From Psilocybe azurescens (Eukaryota; Basidiomycota; Agaricomycetes; Agaricales; Agrocybaceae): 64,000 bases of DNA. This document shows, piece by piece, positions 12,007 to 22,760 of this stretch (within the stretch, counting starts at the first letter, position 1; each line of letters begins with the position of its first letter). Position numbers and translations under genes: made by a program. The notes under the pieces were generated by a model. That model was given only the letters and a program-made list of their open reading frames with translations, had not been told where the DNA came from and did not search any database. The DNA lies in the NCBI GenBank assembly GCA_023853785.1, contig JAJIRX010000811.1, forward strand, positions 248,001 through 312,000, given 5' to 3'.

Positions 12007-13421
12007 TCAATTACAGACCAAAATAGTTGGTTGAATATAAATACCTCGTTCGGGTGATTTTTCTCCGAGCCCACGCTCAATCATATTATCCGGGTTAGAG
12101 TTGTGAGGCTCAGCCGTTGTTGGGTGTTCGATCCCGAGCTCCTTGGTGCCGAGATCGATGGTGATGCTGTGAGCAGCTTCCAATGGATCTCCCCGAGAAC
12201 TGAATTTGCGGAAGATAATAGGAGATATTCCATGGACCCCATCCCTTTGGTATGATGCGCTCGTTGCGGTATTTTCTGTGTACATAGTTGGTATAGTACT
12301 CTGCGTCGTGGTGCTGGCAAAAGACCAAGTTTCGTCTTCCTAAAGACTCGACAGGCCATGATATTCATGAGCATGACATTAGGTCCCGCGAGCATTGTTC
12401 GGTACACCTCAGGCACAGGATGAATGAGCATGAGGACGACCGTCAGGAGGTTGGTAGAGATGGTGGTGCTAGGAAAACGGATATACGAGCGTGAATGCAA
12501 ATTCATAGACGTGATTCGTGGTCCAGACTTACAGGTAGTAAATCTGTCCGTCTTTCAACAGCGCTCGCGAAAAAGCGGGCATACGTTGACCGAGAATCAT
12601 AGCACGAAGGCAGAACTTGCGGCCATCGCCGACAAGCGTATTTTGCATCAGCCGCCAGGAGATAGAAAGAAAAACCAGAGTATCGTTGACCAGCGGGGTA
12701 ATGGCAGATGTAGTAACATACCCCGCGAAATGCTCATTGGCGCAATACATTGTTGATCCTATTTGCCCTGCAGTGTCTCCCTGCGTCGTCATCAAGGCTG
12801 TCCCAAGGACGACAAGCCAAAGTAGCACAAAGAACACGGTGATGTATCTGTTCCCTTCATAGATAGCTCTTACTCTGAGGGTAAAGAGCAAGGAGGTAGA
12901 TGCCATGGCAGCAGTGTATATCCATGCCATCCATACTTCGAATTGTTTGCAATCTGAAATTTGTGCAGCTGATTTTGCATTATTGGTCAGCTTTTAAGCA
13001 TCGGTAAGAAACGGCCTTTTACTTTGGAAGACGGTGATTAAAATTACGAATCCAAGAGAGAAAATTCTTATATAATAAGTAATGATCATTAGACAAGAAA
13101 CAGGAGCAAGAGCAAAGGGATAAAAATACCTGGACAAAAAGTATGCAGCTGTAGGGAGCTTCATGCGATAATGGCGCAGCATTGCATAGTCGTCCTTCAG
13201 GTTATCCAAAATGTCCCATATCATGATCTAGATCATGCCGGATTAACTTGACATTCTGAGATGAGGTGTGCAGGCCAAGGCATACTCACTCCACTACACG
13301 CAACGAAAACATAAGCCGCGATCGTTGTCTGAAATGCTATGTCCGGTGGGAGAAGCGCCATGGGAGTGAGCAAATTGAGCTGCTGCTGTTGTTGTTGAGC
13401 AGCAGACGTAGTATTATCCAT
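12007..13421 (-). CDS. Multi-pass membrane protein, family copy M3 (tail frameshift)
   Basis: Exons 13421-13290, 13227-13130, 13066-13023, 12968-12533 and 12468-12007. N-terminus MDNTTSAAQQQQQQ leads into LLPPDIAFQTTIAAYVFVAC; the core blocks IWDILDNL, FSLGFVILITVFQ, MASTSLLFTLRVRAIYEGNR, TPLVNDTLVFLSISWRLM and VMLMNIMACRVFRKTKLG are all present. Just after KLG, at about 12314-12320, one base is missing in a T run relative to M5. As written, the protein reads on to a stop at 12081 (365 aa) with an unrelated tail; restoring one base gives about 390 aa whose tail (HGISPIIFRKF, LGTKELG) aligns with M2. Only the polar cytosolic tail is affected, so the transmembrane part could still be made. Function unknown. 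Confidence 0.82.
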
Positions 13422-13545
13422 TTCGGGCCCTGCTGGCGGGAGGCCCGAGTGAAAAGCAATATACAGAGTATCAGAGTAAGTGGGTCAACGAACCTGCCCT
13501 GCCTGAGGTCAAGCGAGATATATATCTCATCTTCCGCGACATATC

Positions 13546-13560
13546 CCCGATTGAAACGCA
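13546..13560 (-). promoter_or_regulatory. Shared upstream motif of the membrane family (M3)
   Basis: Minus strand GCGTTTCAATCGGGG, about 125-139 nt upstream of the M3 ATG, followed by GATATATATC at 13518-13529 about 100 nt before the ATG. It is identical to the copy upstream of M5. Confidence 0.65.
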
Positions 13561-13599
13561 ACGTCGACCCTACCTTGAAATAGCTCATCATCATATGGC

Positions 13600-15078
13600 G
13601 TGGGGCCAGCTCACATACATAGGTATTTTAAGCCAACGCAGGGCCGATCGGCGATGGATCAGTATTGGACGATTCATTCTCCGCCGGCAGGATACAACAT
13701 CACATTTCTTTAGTGCATCGGAGGGAAGCGTTGACTGCGTCGACAGAACCTGGCTTGCTCGATTACTAATTTTTATAACTTCACGTGCACGATTGATCGG
13801 CGTTCGCCCATGCAAAATCCCCAATTTCCACTACTTCACGTCACTTCTGAGGCTTGAAAAAAAATAGGTAAATATATTTATGATAGGCAACTATGTTTGC
13901 AAACGAAAACAGACATATTGCGTTGTGCATAATCTCAAAAACTTTACGTAGTCAGATTGAGTAGCTAATCAAAATCTTGGATGGCTATTTTTTGAACCTT
14001 TGCATAGTCTTTGGACTAGTAAATTTGCAAATTATATACGATCGAGGCGATAAGCGTGACAAAGGCACACCCTGAGAGTAATGCCATACCATGTGACCTG
14101 AGTGTGACGGAATTTCGCATCTCTCCATTTTTGACTCGAAACTTGGTCATCCCCCGACGACTGTCCTTCGCTCAATAGATTGGAAACATTTTCACAGCAC
14201 GTAAAATACGTAGTAGAACTACCCATTCGAATTTTAAGAGATTATGACGCATTCATGGACCAGCTGAATTAATCCACCAAAATTTTGCATGTCCCGAACA
14301 GACAAACTTGAAACACCAGGACAGACCCCATCAGCTTGTCCATCCCAGGCATCAACCCGGGCCACGATGATAATCTCTGGACGTCAAGGGGGTCACAACC
14401 CCGTGCTGCTTTGTGCCGACGTGCCGCTGCTCTCATCACAAAATTGGAAAGGTCTGAAGTTCCAATGTACTTATAAAAACAAAGTTCATGGAGAGAAAGG
14501 CTGGTGGGAGCAATCCAGAAGATTCCACAGCTCCCAGAGTTCAAATCAACCTGTTCCGAGGAGCGACAGCATCCGGTAGGTTCGGCAAGCTTCGTGCGAT
14601 GCGGTGAAGTTCTCAATTAGAAAAGAAGTCGATGGATGGGAGAATTATTAGAAGTTCCATTTCCGATGGAGATTCCTGGAGACGCCGTGGAGCAAACACA
14701 AAGTCAAGTTATGAAAATTTCTTTGAATCTTTACTGGCGGTATTGCGAAGGCAAGCCGGAAGATGATAGCAACGCAAATCACTGATTAACGGGGAACAGG
14801 GGACCACTGGGGTGACGAACGGCCGCCGGGTGTTGAACATACGCTGGCTCCATTGCTATCAGTATGGCAAGTCCCAGCACCCTTACCCAGCTGCTGTGCC
14901 ACATCATTTGGTCAAAGGCTCTCAAGCAGTCAACTCGGAATTTGGAATGATTATCTCCCCATTGGTGGGTGCTAACCCAGGTGCATCAAGTCAGAGGCTT
15001 GAGTGATTGGCAATGCATGATTCAGTTTGCCTATCCAAACAGATTTCATCGGACGGCTCAGACATGAACAACAGCTGC
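13600..15078. other. Intergenic region, no gene recognised
   Basis: Frames at 13595-13867, 14269-14616 and 14812-15006 overlap each other on opposite strands and carry no recognisable motif. I see no clear repeats. Confidence 0.4.
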
Positions 15079-16694
15079 TTATAGACCTATCACGGCTTCG
15101 ACAAGGCCGGGAACGGCATCATAAAAGTCCAGCACTGGAAAGTGATTGTTACCATCTGCTGTACAGTAAAGAAGATAGCTAAACCTACTGATAATACCAA
15201 AGCGTTTACCCTTTCTCGCCTGCAACCACGGAAGAAGTTTAGAGTTCATGCCCAAAACGTCGGTGCCATTACCCAAGGCATATATCTGCAGAGTGTTTGT
15301 TAATGAGGGAATTTTCGATGCGAAATCTGACATTCACTGACCTCAGGAGTCATGGGAGGCGAATCGAGGACGAAAGCCGCACTGGCAAAACTTATATATA
15401 GTTGGTCGGGATTCAGATTTGTGAGCGTCGCGTTCGTCAAATGCGCTGTAACTGCGTCGAATTTTGTCTCAATGTAAGCATTTGGGCCAGATCCTAAAGG
15501 TAAGTCAATTTGATAAAAGTCCTAACGATACCAATACCTCAGCGAAAGCGCTGCGCAAGAAGACATTGACACGGCTCACCTCAATGAAAGCAATTTGAGA
15601 TTCGGCAACATTGTATACGAGCTCAATAGCCTTTCCGTTATCGGTCCAGTGCCCGGGATCAAGAGGAATCCCGATCCGCTTTGTCAAGTCAGAAGGTAGC
15701 TGGTCATTGCTCCAACGCTGGAGAAGAGTGAGCTTCCCCGTGCTTGTCCTAGAGTGCCGAGCTAGATAACATCCGTGTTTTGATATACATCGATGTGACG
15801 CATGTTAGAAACGTACTGTTCCGTTGGTCTGAACCCAGTATTTCTGCGCAAGGGGCGTGTTGAGTATTTTGTAGAGTTTGATGTAGAAGGTTGGGTCGTC
15901 GGGCGTTCCGGTACCCCCTTCATGATTTATGGAGACCAACACAGCTTCGGTGGGGTGGTCATCGAGCCAGTTATAGAGGCCGAAAAGGACGTCCTCCATC
16001 CTTGTAGTGGGACTCAAAAGCGCCTGGGCTTTGCAGATATTATTCGCGATGTAAGGTCATATTGTAAAGATACTTACAATGATGGAATCCTATAGTATCA
16101 TTTCCTGGATTATAAGCGATGCGAAGATCGAACACGCGTACTCCCTCATTTAATGACTGCAAAATAGAGTGTTCCTGACACCGGAATACGCTTGCATCGG
16201 GAATTCTTCAAGACCGTCAGCAAAAGTACATTAATGAACACATCGTTCACTCACGGCCCGGTGTATCGAATGAGAGAAGCCTGGGTGGTATCGGAGTAGT
16301 TCCCTATGAGTTCATTCAGCCATTACATGAGCGACGACGGAAAAGCAGGTGTTCATACAAGTGGAGGTATCATGCGTGCCGGGAAGGTTCATGTGCACGA
16401 GCTTCGTGTTGTCTGGAAATCGAGCCATCCAGTCGCATGTCTTGGATTGCTTTGAGCATCCAGAATCGATCCCTGCAAGAATGTATGCATGAGCAAGTTA
16501 AATTCAACACGAAAGTAAGGGTGATGCTCACCCGCAATTGGAGATGCACGGTCCAGAAGATCTGTCAATGCTTGCTGGCCTAGAAACGTCTGACTCGTGG
16601 TCATTGAACTGGGTGCTGCCCATGCTATACTGGCTTTTAGTGAAGCTAAGCCGCAGAGTAGGACGCATATACGCAGAGAGCAGGTAGAAAACAT
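15079..16694 (-). CDS. PI-PLC X-domain-like phosphodiesterase, copy 1 (secreted)
   Basis: Nine exons: 16694-16532, 16472-16359, 16303-16255, 16205-16078, 16028-15817, 15761-15580, 15521-15342, 15285-15189 and 15134-15079. A signal peptide (CVLLCGLASLKASIAWA) precedes the domain. Catalytic-type landmarks are LPGTHDT with the first histidine, VFDLR, GFHHSQ with the second histidine, then PTTRMEDVLFGLYNWLDDHP and IGIPLDPGHW. The family cleaves phosphoinositides or related phosphodiesters; this member is probably extracellular or vacuolar. Exon 6 has one base too few at the CGGGGAAG run near 15736 (expected block GTLGQARGKLTLLQRW); repairing it gives about 393 aa. Several exon lengths (49, 128, 180, 97) are identical to those of the paralogue at 37950-39707, which supports the model. 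It is transcribed divergently from the histidine phosphatase gene. Confidence 0.85.
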
Positions 16695-17447
16695 GGGGAT
16701 GTGAATAATCAGCCGGTCAGGGTGTGGGTCTCGCTAATAACCATTCCTTAGCAAGACATTCTTCCGCCCCGGATGTTACGGCAGCCTCGCAAAGAAGTTT
16801 AGTGCGCTTCAATGAGACGGTGAACCGTATTTCCCGTTTATTAGACATGTGGTCATATAAACGTTGGTGGGTTTCAAAGGCGCAAGCTGGTTTGAAGCTG
16901 GTGAGGTAACAGTCGGAACTAAGAAACCGGGCAGCGGGCGGCAGCCGGATGCGTGGTCAAGAGGACACGTGCTACAAAAGATAAACTCCGCCAAACTTCG
17001 ACCTACTTCGACTGAATCCCACTATTTGCAAAGCTAATTGTACATCACTTGCATAAAACTACCATACCACTTACAGCAAACTTGGGCCACTGTCTCGAAA
17101 ACCCGTGTATATACATACATTTGAATAACTGGCAAGTTATGTTCTATAATATTTCTTTATGCTTCTGCCAAATCTTGGCTTCAACTCTTGAACAGTCTTG
17201 ACTCACGCAGAAGTCACAGCCATGTCAATTTGAATTTTGAAAATTTTGCAGAAAATAAAACTTGTACTCTGAAGGAATATCACGCGAATCTCACCACTGA
17301 CATACCTGGAGATTCTCGCGGAAGTGAGGGCCGACACACGTTCCTCCTGGTCCACACTGTCATCAAATTACTCAATTTAAAGGCACCTTATAAGCATTAT
17401 CCTCGTCAGCCAATTTCCTGCTGGTCGCCGATCAGGTCTTGCTTGCA
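16695..17447. promoter_or_regulatory. Divergent intergenic region between PLC and histidine phosphatase
   Basis: About 750 bp between two start codons facing apart. A TATA-like CGTTTATATG on the minus strand lies near 16854-16863 for the PLC gene. No gene is recognised inside. Both products may be phosphate-releasing secreted enzymes, so shared control is conceivable but not shown. Confidence 0.4.
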
Positions 17448-19589
17448 ATGCTCATTGCTGCCTCCTTTGTTCTTTCTGTTTTCTCAGTTGTGGCTGGCGA
17501 TGTTGTACACTATTCTCCTGCAGCCACGAACATCAACAACCTCACCTTCGCTCTAAATGGAACTGGAGCTCCTGGAATCTTCACTACCTCCAACCCTCCA
17601 GACTCGCAATACGGGACTTACAATTGGTGTAATATGCCCCATGTTAGGCAGCGAGAATACAAGTGCGTGACGATTAGCCGAATCTGCCTGGCTTGTGCTA
17701 ATTAATTTTAGGTCTCCTGGGAAGAATTACACCCTACAATACGTAGAAGTCATCCAAAGACATCACAAGCGCACTCCATACGCGTCAAATACGTTCTTTA
17801 AAGAAGACGTCGCTTGGTCCTGTGATGGAGCGGGGGCCACCTTCGGATCCACCAGGTACGTTTATCGTGGTTCACTATTTCCCTTGAAATTATATTTATT
17901 CTTTATTCAGCCCAAGCGGGCCTGGCTCGAACGTCTCGCCTGTACAGGTAAGTGTCTCTATCAACACTTCCAGGTGCACCATTTAACTACATTCATTCAC
18001 CAGTGGCAAGGTTACACTGATGCACAGAACCCTTGGACCAAAACTGTTGGCCCGGGCTTTATTGGTAGCTCGTCAATATCATTCTTCTAACTTACTGCAA
18101 GCATACAGGCCTGAAATATGAGTTTAGATGTCAGTTCCCCCAAATAACCAGTCAAGGTCTTGAGGATTCTATTACACACGGATCTGTAAGAGGCCTGTCC
18201 ATGCCCTCCTTACTTCTCATAACGAGATCTAGGATCTTCGTGCCGTATATGCATCGAGACTCGGTCTCGGATCCAAATTCTGATTCCACTACCAGCAAAA
18301 TTCGTATGTACTATTCCAGTAATCTTAGTCATTTGGTTAAATAATACTCTGATTAGGAGTAACGAACAATGTTATTACTTCCCAAGTCGCTTCAGGTCTC
18401 GTAGCTGGTCTTTTCCCTCAGTCAAAATCTCAAGAGGTGGCCGCTTTGATCCAGTCATCCACTTTTGACTCGTTAGAACCAACGTATTCGTGTAACACGG
18501 CATCTAATCTCCGGTCTGACTACACAACAGGAGCCTCTGGAGAGCAATGGCAGGACCATTTGTCACAAGCTGCATCTTTATACGCTAAATTGGACAAAAT
18601 ATCCGGAATAGCTACAAGTGACACCGCCGGGTGGCACTCAAGCTTTGACCAGTTGAGCCTTATAACTTCAAAATCTCTCTGAACTTCGCTCTGACCTCGT
18701 CATGGCGTTTAGCTACTATGATAATCTGAGCGCTAAACAGTGTCACGGAAAGGCCCTTCCCTGTAACCTCAACGATACGTCGACATGTGTCACTCAAGAA
18801 GATGTTAGTTCATGATACGCACCATTAGCATTGTTTGCTTCAACTTACTTGCCACCCTTAGGCAAATACGGTGTATAGACTTGGCAACTGGGAATACTCT
18901 TATCAATTCCGCGACGCTCCAGCATCCGCCAAATACTCTGCTCTCCGTTACGGGGCATGGGTTTTGGAGCTTAGAGCGCATCTACAAAGCAAGGTTGATG
19001 AAACTTCCAAGGTCAGACTTGCATTAAGTAATCGTATTCGAGCGAGTTTTACTCATCTGACTGTTAAGGTCAAGTATGTCCATAACGTAAGTTCAGATGC
19101 TCACTTTCTTCGACGGGAGCGTTAGATACAACTAATGTACTAGGTTGCTCACGATGGATCCATATCGCCTTTGCTTGGTTTCCTACAAATAGATCAAATG
19201 GTCTGGCCCGGAATGTGAGCCTCCACGTAACGGTTGTCTGATTCTGTGTTTTCTGACTTTTCAATTTCTTCCAACTACCACAGGGGATCAGAGGTACTTC
19301 CTGAAGCGTTAGCTGGCTCGATCTCATGTTTGCTGACTTTTCTAGATTGTTTTTGAGTTGTATAGCTCTGGGACCAGACCTAAGAGCTACTTCATTCGCG
19401 TACTTTGGGGTGGCCAGCCCATGAAAACGTCGACCCCATTAGGTGTTCTCGACATGATCCCCCTTACAACCTTCTTCGCCTGTTCGTATTTTCCATTCTG
19501 ATTGTGTATTTAACACTGAAATTTTTTTCGCAGACATCGACACAATGATCGGAAGTCCAAATGATTTACTCTCAGGATGTAATCAGTAG
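17448..19589 (+). CDS. Histidine acid phosphatase-like (branch 2) protein, secreted; 5-bp lesion
   Basis: A cleavable signal (LIAASFVLSVFSVVAG) starts an Agaricomycete phosphoglycerate-mutase-like family. Landmarks: YVEVIQRHHKRTPYASNTFF (RHxxRTP-type catalytic histidine), WQGYTDAQNPWTKTVGPGF, TNNVITSQVASGLVAGLFP, IQSSTFDSLEPTY, LGNWEYSYQFRDA, VAHDGSISPLLGF (C-terminal catalytic HD) and VLWGGQPMKTSTPLGVLD. My model has 14 exons: 17448-17662, 17712-17855, 17911-17947, 18004-18071, 18128-18185, 18233-18303, 18357-18651, 18713-18803, 18862-19011, 19069-19086, 19144-19214, 19284-19293, 19346-19481 and 19534-19589, including micro-exons of 18 and 10 nt. In exon 6, after GLGSKF, the frame hits TGA because about 5 bp are missing near 18280; the summed length fits exactly a 5-bp loss. 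Full length would be about 474 aa. Probably a young pseudogene or truncated allele. Confidence 0.82.
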
Positions 19590-19959
19590 TTGGGTAATAG
19601 TACACTTAACGGAAACAGGACACGCAATAGTACACTTTGGAAGCTAGAAGGAGATCGAACGGTTAAAAACTAGGAGGTAATATGGTATTCTTGGCAGATT
19701 TTCACTAGACCTCGAAACATATCCCGTACGAGTGACAGTGGAGTTTCTTGACATTGCTTGCTATACAATGCGGTTTATCTACAGCCTTGAGAACGGGCTC
19801 TTCAGACCGATAAAATCAACTCAATATTTGTTGACTATATTGTTGCAGTTGGATGGGAACTGTGGGGGCAATGCGTTCTAGGACATCTGCCTCTGGCATA
19901 CGTGTAGTATCAATCTCGAAAAGGTTCATCGTTTAGAAGGCGCCCAAACACTCACCCAC
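19590..19959. other. 3' flank of the phosphatase gene, no gene recognised
   Basis: No coding signal seen; it separates the phosphatase from the vWA relic. Confidence 0.4.
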
Positions 19960-20560
19960 ACTTAACTTACCTTCGAAACTTTCTTGCGAGAAGATTCAAC
20001 ACTATCGCTAGTTTTCCAAAAGGTACATTTGTTGTGGTAACTGCACTGATGTTATAGACGTTTTCGACGTCGATTGCATTGATTTAGGCCCCCTTGCGCC
20101 CAGCGGCTTTTTGAGATTCTCTGCTACTCTTCCATTGCTGTATTGTTTTTGTAGATATCGTTCACTATGACTTGCTCAAATTCGCCAATCAGGTTCTCTG
20201 TTGATTTGAACTAATGCCATATAAAAGTCCAGGGCATTAGGAATTGAATAGCATAAGTTTACTTGATATCTACTATTAAGAGCCGGTTCGCTGGAGACAC
20301 AGATGATAAGTCAAATTATTTAGCGTTAAGACGGCTACTCAGAGGACAATCAGTAATAACAATAATCATCCTTACCGCATTTTCCTCCCACTGTAAGTTT
20401 AGCGCCTCAGTCAATGCTGTGGTCTGCGCCCCTGGACCATTGCCGACACTAGAGGCAATGAGACTAGCAAGGTTCTTCTGCATAGTCTCAATCTGCGGGG
20501 TAGATACAAAGATTTCGTTACGTATGTCTTCTCCTGTGGTGGATGATTACGAAAGGCAAT
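19960..20560 (-). pseudogene. Decayed copy of the vWA-domain gene
   Basis: The minus strand matches the gene at 56235-57572 in pieces: the block for ATTGAGACTATGCAGAA onward, the stretch encoding [17 protein letters not shown] codons, and the segment around AATCGACGTCGAAAACGTCT. It has lost part of exon 6 (the join reads CAAATCAACAGAGAACCTG) and carries stops and frameshifts. It sits just upstream of MED8 and in the opposite orientation, mirroring the neighbourhood at 56-61 kb, where vWA and the CPL1/MED8 relics are also in opposite orientation. Confidence 0.7.
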
Positions 20561-21723
20561 AATGCCGAATCACAGTAGTATTTTATCGATTCTTGGCCCT
20601 AGGCATAGTGTTCACCGGGCCAGATGCTCATGTGTCGGTCATACTAGTATTAAAACCTGGGTGGAGACAGTGGAAGCATTTTGTACCTTGTTGACAATGC
20701 TTGAGGGTGGCCCAACGTTATTCCTCAAGAAAATGTACGATTGTTGGGAGTTATCGGTCAAACTCTGCCATGCGCGACGTCTTGAAGGTATTACGGTCCG
20801 AGATTCGAATACCAAATACGTTGTGTATTGGGCATTATCAACGAGAATGCACGGGATGTATTAGCGGCCCAGCCAGGGCTGAAAACCCGAGACCTCAGCG
20901 GACTGTTGAGATCAAGTTGAGATCCCAGATGCTCCTTGAAGCCCTGATACAGATACTGGAATTACAAGAACATTTCTCCTTTGTGTCTGTCAGGTCTATG
21001 GAGCTTTGCGGAAGACAGTGTCAGGACCAGAAGCAAAGCAACAGACGCTAGGTTGCAAGTGACGCGGACACTGAGTCAAGCAGCCTTTCCATATCTGATT
21101 TGTTTCGATGAGTTCTTGAGCGAGGACTTTGCCTCGGATACTTGAATGGGTCGTCAAATCGAGTCGGAAAGAACGCATCAGCACATCCACGAGCCACAAG
21201 CGGTACAGCTCTTGTTTACGTTTCTGGTCGGAAATTTGGTATCACTCCAAGACATACAGATGGAACTTGATCAGAACCCAGAGGAAGATCAAAAACATAG
21301 CGTCTGTTGTTATAGAGCTTTAAATGACCTTTAACGGAAATAGGTGGTTATAATCTCAAGCAGATATAACGAGCAAAGCAGTACCAGCATAAGGAGGGAT
21401 TTAGGTAGGATTCTGGCGGGATCAGGCGCAAGTGCGGCCGTGAGATATTGCTGTCGGCATTACGTAACAATTCAGGCATTCTGCCTAGGCTGGCCTGTTC
21501 TTCTCAAATTCTTCCAATCTGTTCTGTCATTTTCATTCACTGGAGCGGATATTGAAGCTGACAACGCCATAACCTCCCCTATATCTTGCAAGCGACGAAA
21601 GCTCCTCGGATATTACGCAGAAGTCGCGCTGACAGGCTCCTTTGTGCTGAACAAGTTGAAATTGGACTTTTGGACTCGATTCCAGTTTCATTTATCTAGC
21701 ATATCACCGGTCTGTTGTTATCA
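20561..21723. other. Region upstream of MED8, no gene recognised
   Basis: Contains overlapping short frames (20562-20864, 20996-21199, 21129-21334, 21344-21760) without recognisable motifs. The last ~200 bp presumably include the MED8 promoter; no clear TATA box was identified. Confidence 0.4.
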
Positions 21724-22608
21724 ATGTCAAACCAACCTCTTGGACCCCCGCCTGGCATGACGGTTTTGCCAACACCCAAATTACCGATCCCGCAACTGGA
21801 ATCACTCAGATTCAAAGCCAACCAGATTATCGAGTCCATTTACGCTCTCCAATGGACGATTGACGCTGGCGGACGTCCGGATGTCATGCTTGCATGGCCT
21901 GATATCCTATCGAAGTACAATGTTCTACTGTCTCAGACGCACAATTTCTCGACTGGGCTCGTTCATCCATTTCCGACTTCAAGTGCGACAACGAGCAAGA
22001 CTGCGCCCCCGAACATCTTTGAACGGATCGCGCTACACCCGAACAGGGCGATGGCGGACTTGCAGCTCGACGCGGACGTCATTCCGCTGCTGCGAAACCA
22101 ACAGACGACGGACGTGTTGAGGATAGAGAATGACACGGTCCGGAGATTGGGGGAGCACATGAGCACGCGCGGATCGTTGGGTGTGCTGGGGATCTCGCCG
22201 CCTCCTGCGCCTGCTGGGGGATTTGGAGCGCCGAAGAAGCCGGAGTACGAGGATGTGCTGGAGGAATGCGCGGGGATTAGGAATGCACATGACCGGCGTG
22301 TGGAACGGGCGGTGAGGGCGGTGGACATGCTGAAGGAGAAGTTTGACTGGAAGCAGCGGGTGATGGTGGAGGTGGAGGAGCCGGAGGAACTGGAGTGGGA
22401 TCCGAGATTAGGCCGGGTAGAGGAGACAGAGGACGTAGAGATGAGCAGCGGGAGTGAAGAAGATGAATCTGAGGAAGAGGAAGTGCCAAATAAGGAAGTG
22501 GCGCCTGCTACGGTGAACAGTGACGAAGATGACGAATTCAACGTGGAGGGAGCCCTGTTCAATACGTCGCCCACAGCAGACTTTGGCGTCCTGTCATCTT
22601 CGACATGA
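21724..22608 (+). CDS. MED8: Mediator complex subunit 8
   Basis: Single exon of 294 residues starting MSNQPLGPPPG. The region LESLRFKANQIIESIYALQW, then AWPDILSKYNVLLSQ, corresponds to the N-terminal helical domain of fungal Med8, a head-module subunit of the Mediator coactivator that links activators to RNA polymerase II in the nucleus. The middle holds another helical stretch (EYEDVLEECAGIRNAHDRR, AVDMLKEKFDWKQR), and the C-terminus is a long acidic tail (SGSEEDESEEEE, NSDEDDEF). The first ATG in frame was chosen; frames further upstream are not ATG-initiated. The frame is intact with no lesions, as expected for an essential gene. A decayed copy of its C-terminal half lies inverted at 60844-61242. 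Confidence 0.8.
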   Translation: MSNQPLGPPPGMTVLPTPKLPIPQLESLRFKANQIIESIYALQWTIDAGGRPDVMLAWPDILSKYNVLLSQTHNFSTGLVHPFPTSSATTSKTAPPNIFERIALHPNRAMADLQLDADVIPLLRNQQTTDVLRIENDTVRRLGEHMSTRGSLGVLGISPPPAPAGGFGAPKKPEYEDVLEECAGIRNAHDRRVERAVRAVDMLKEKFDWKQRVMVEVEEPEELEWDPRLGRVEETEDVEMSSGSEEDESEEEEVPNKEVAPATVNSDEDDEFNVEGALFNTSPTADFGVLSSST

Positions 22609-22760
22609 TTCTTTTATGGCAATTCCATGTCCAAATAAATCGGAAACTCCGGATGACTTTATCTTCCTTCTCAAAAACCAAACTCCGCCAAAAGCACACA
22701 TATAAGGCCGTCGCTTTTTCTTTCTTTCTTTCTTCATACTCCAGCTTCTGCGTTCGCCCG

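Noticed and set aside
21963..22574. 203-codon minus-strand serine-rich frame
   Set aside because: Antisense of the acidic GAA/GAG-rich MED8 tail, which yields serine codons by complement.
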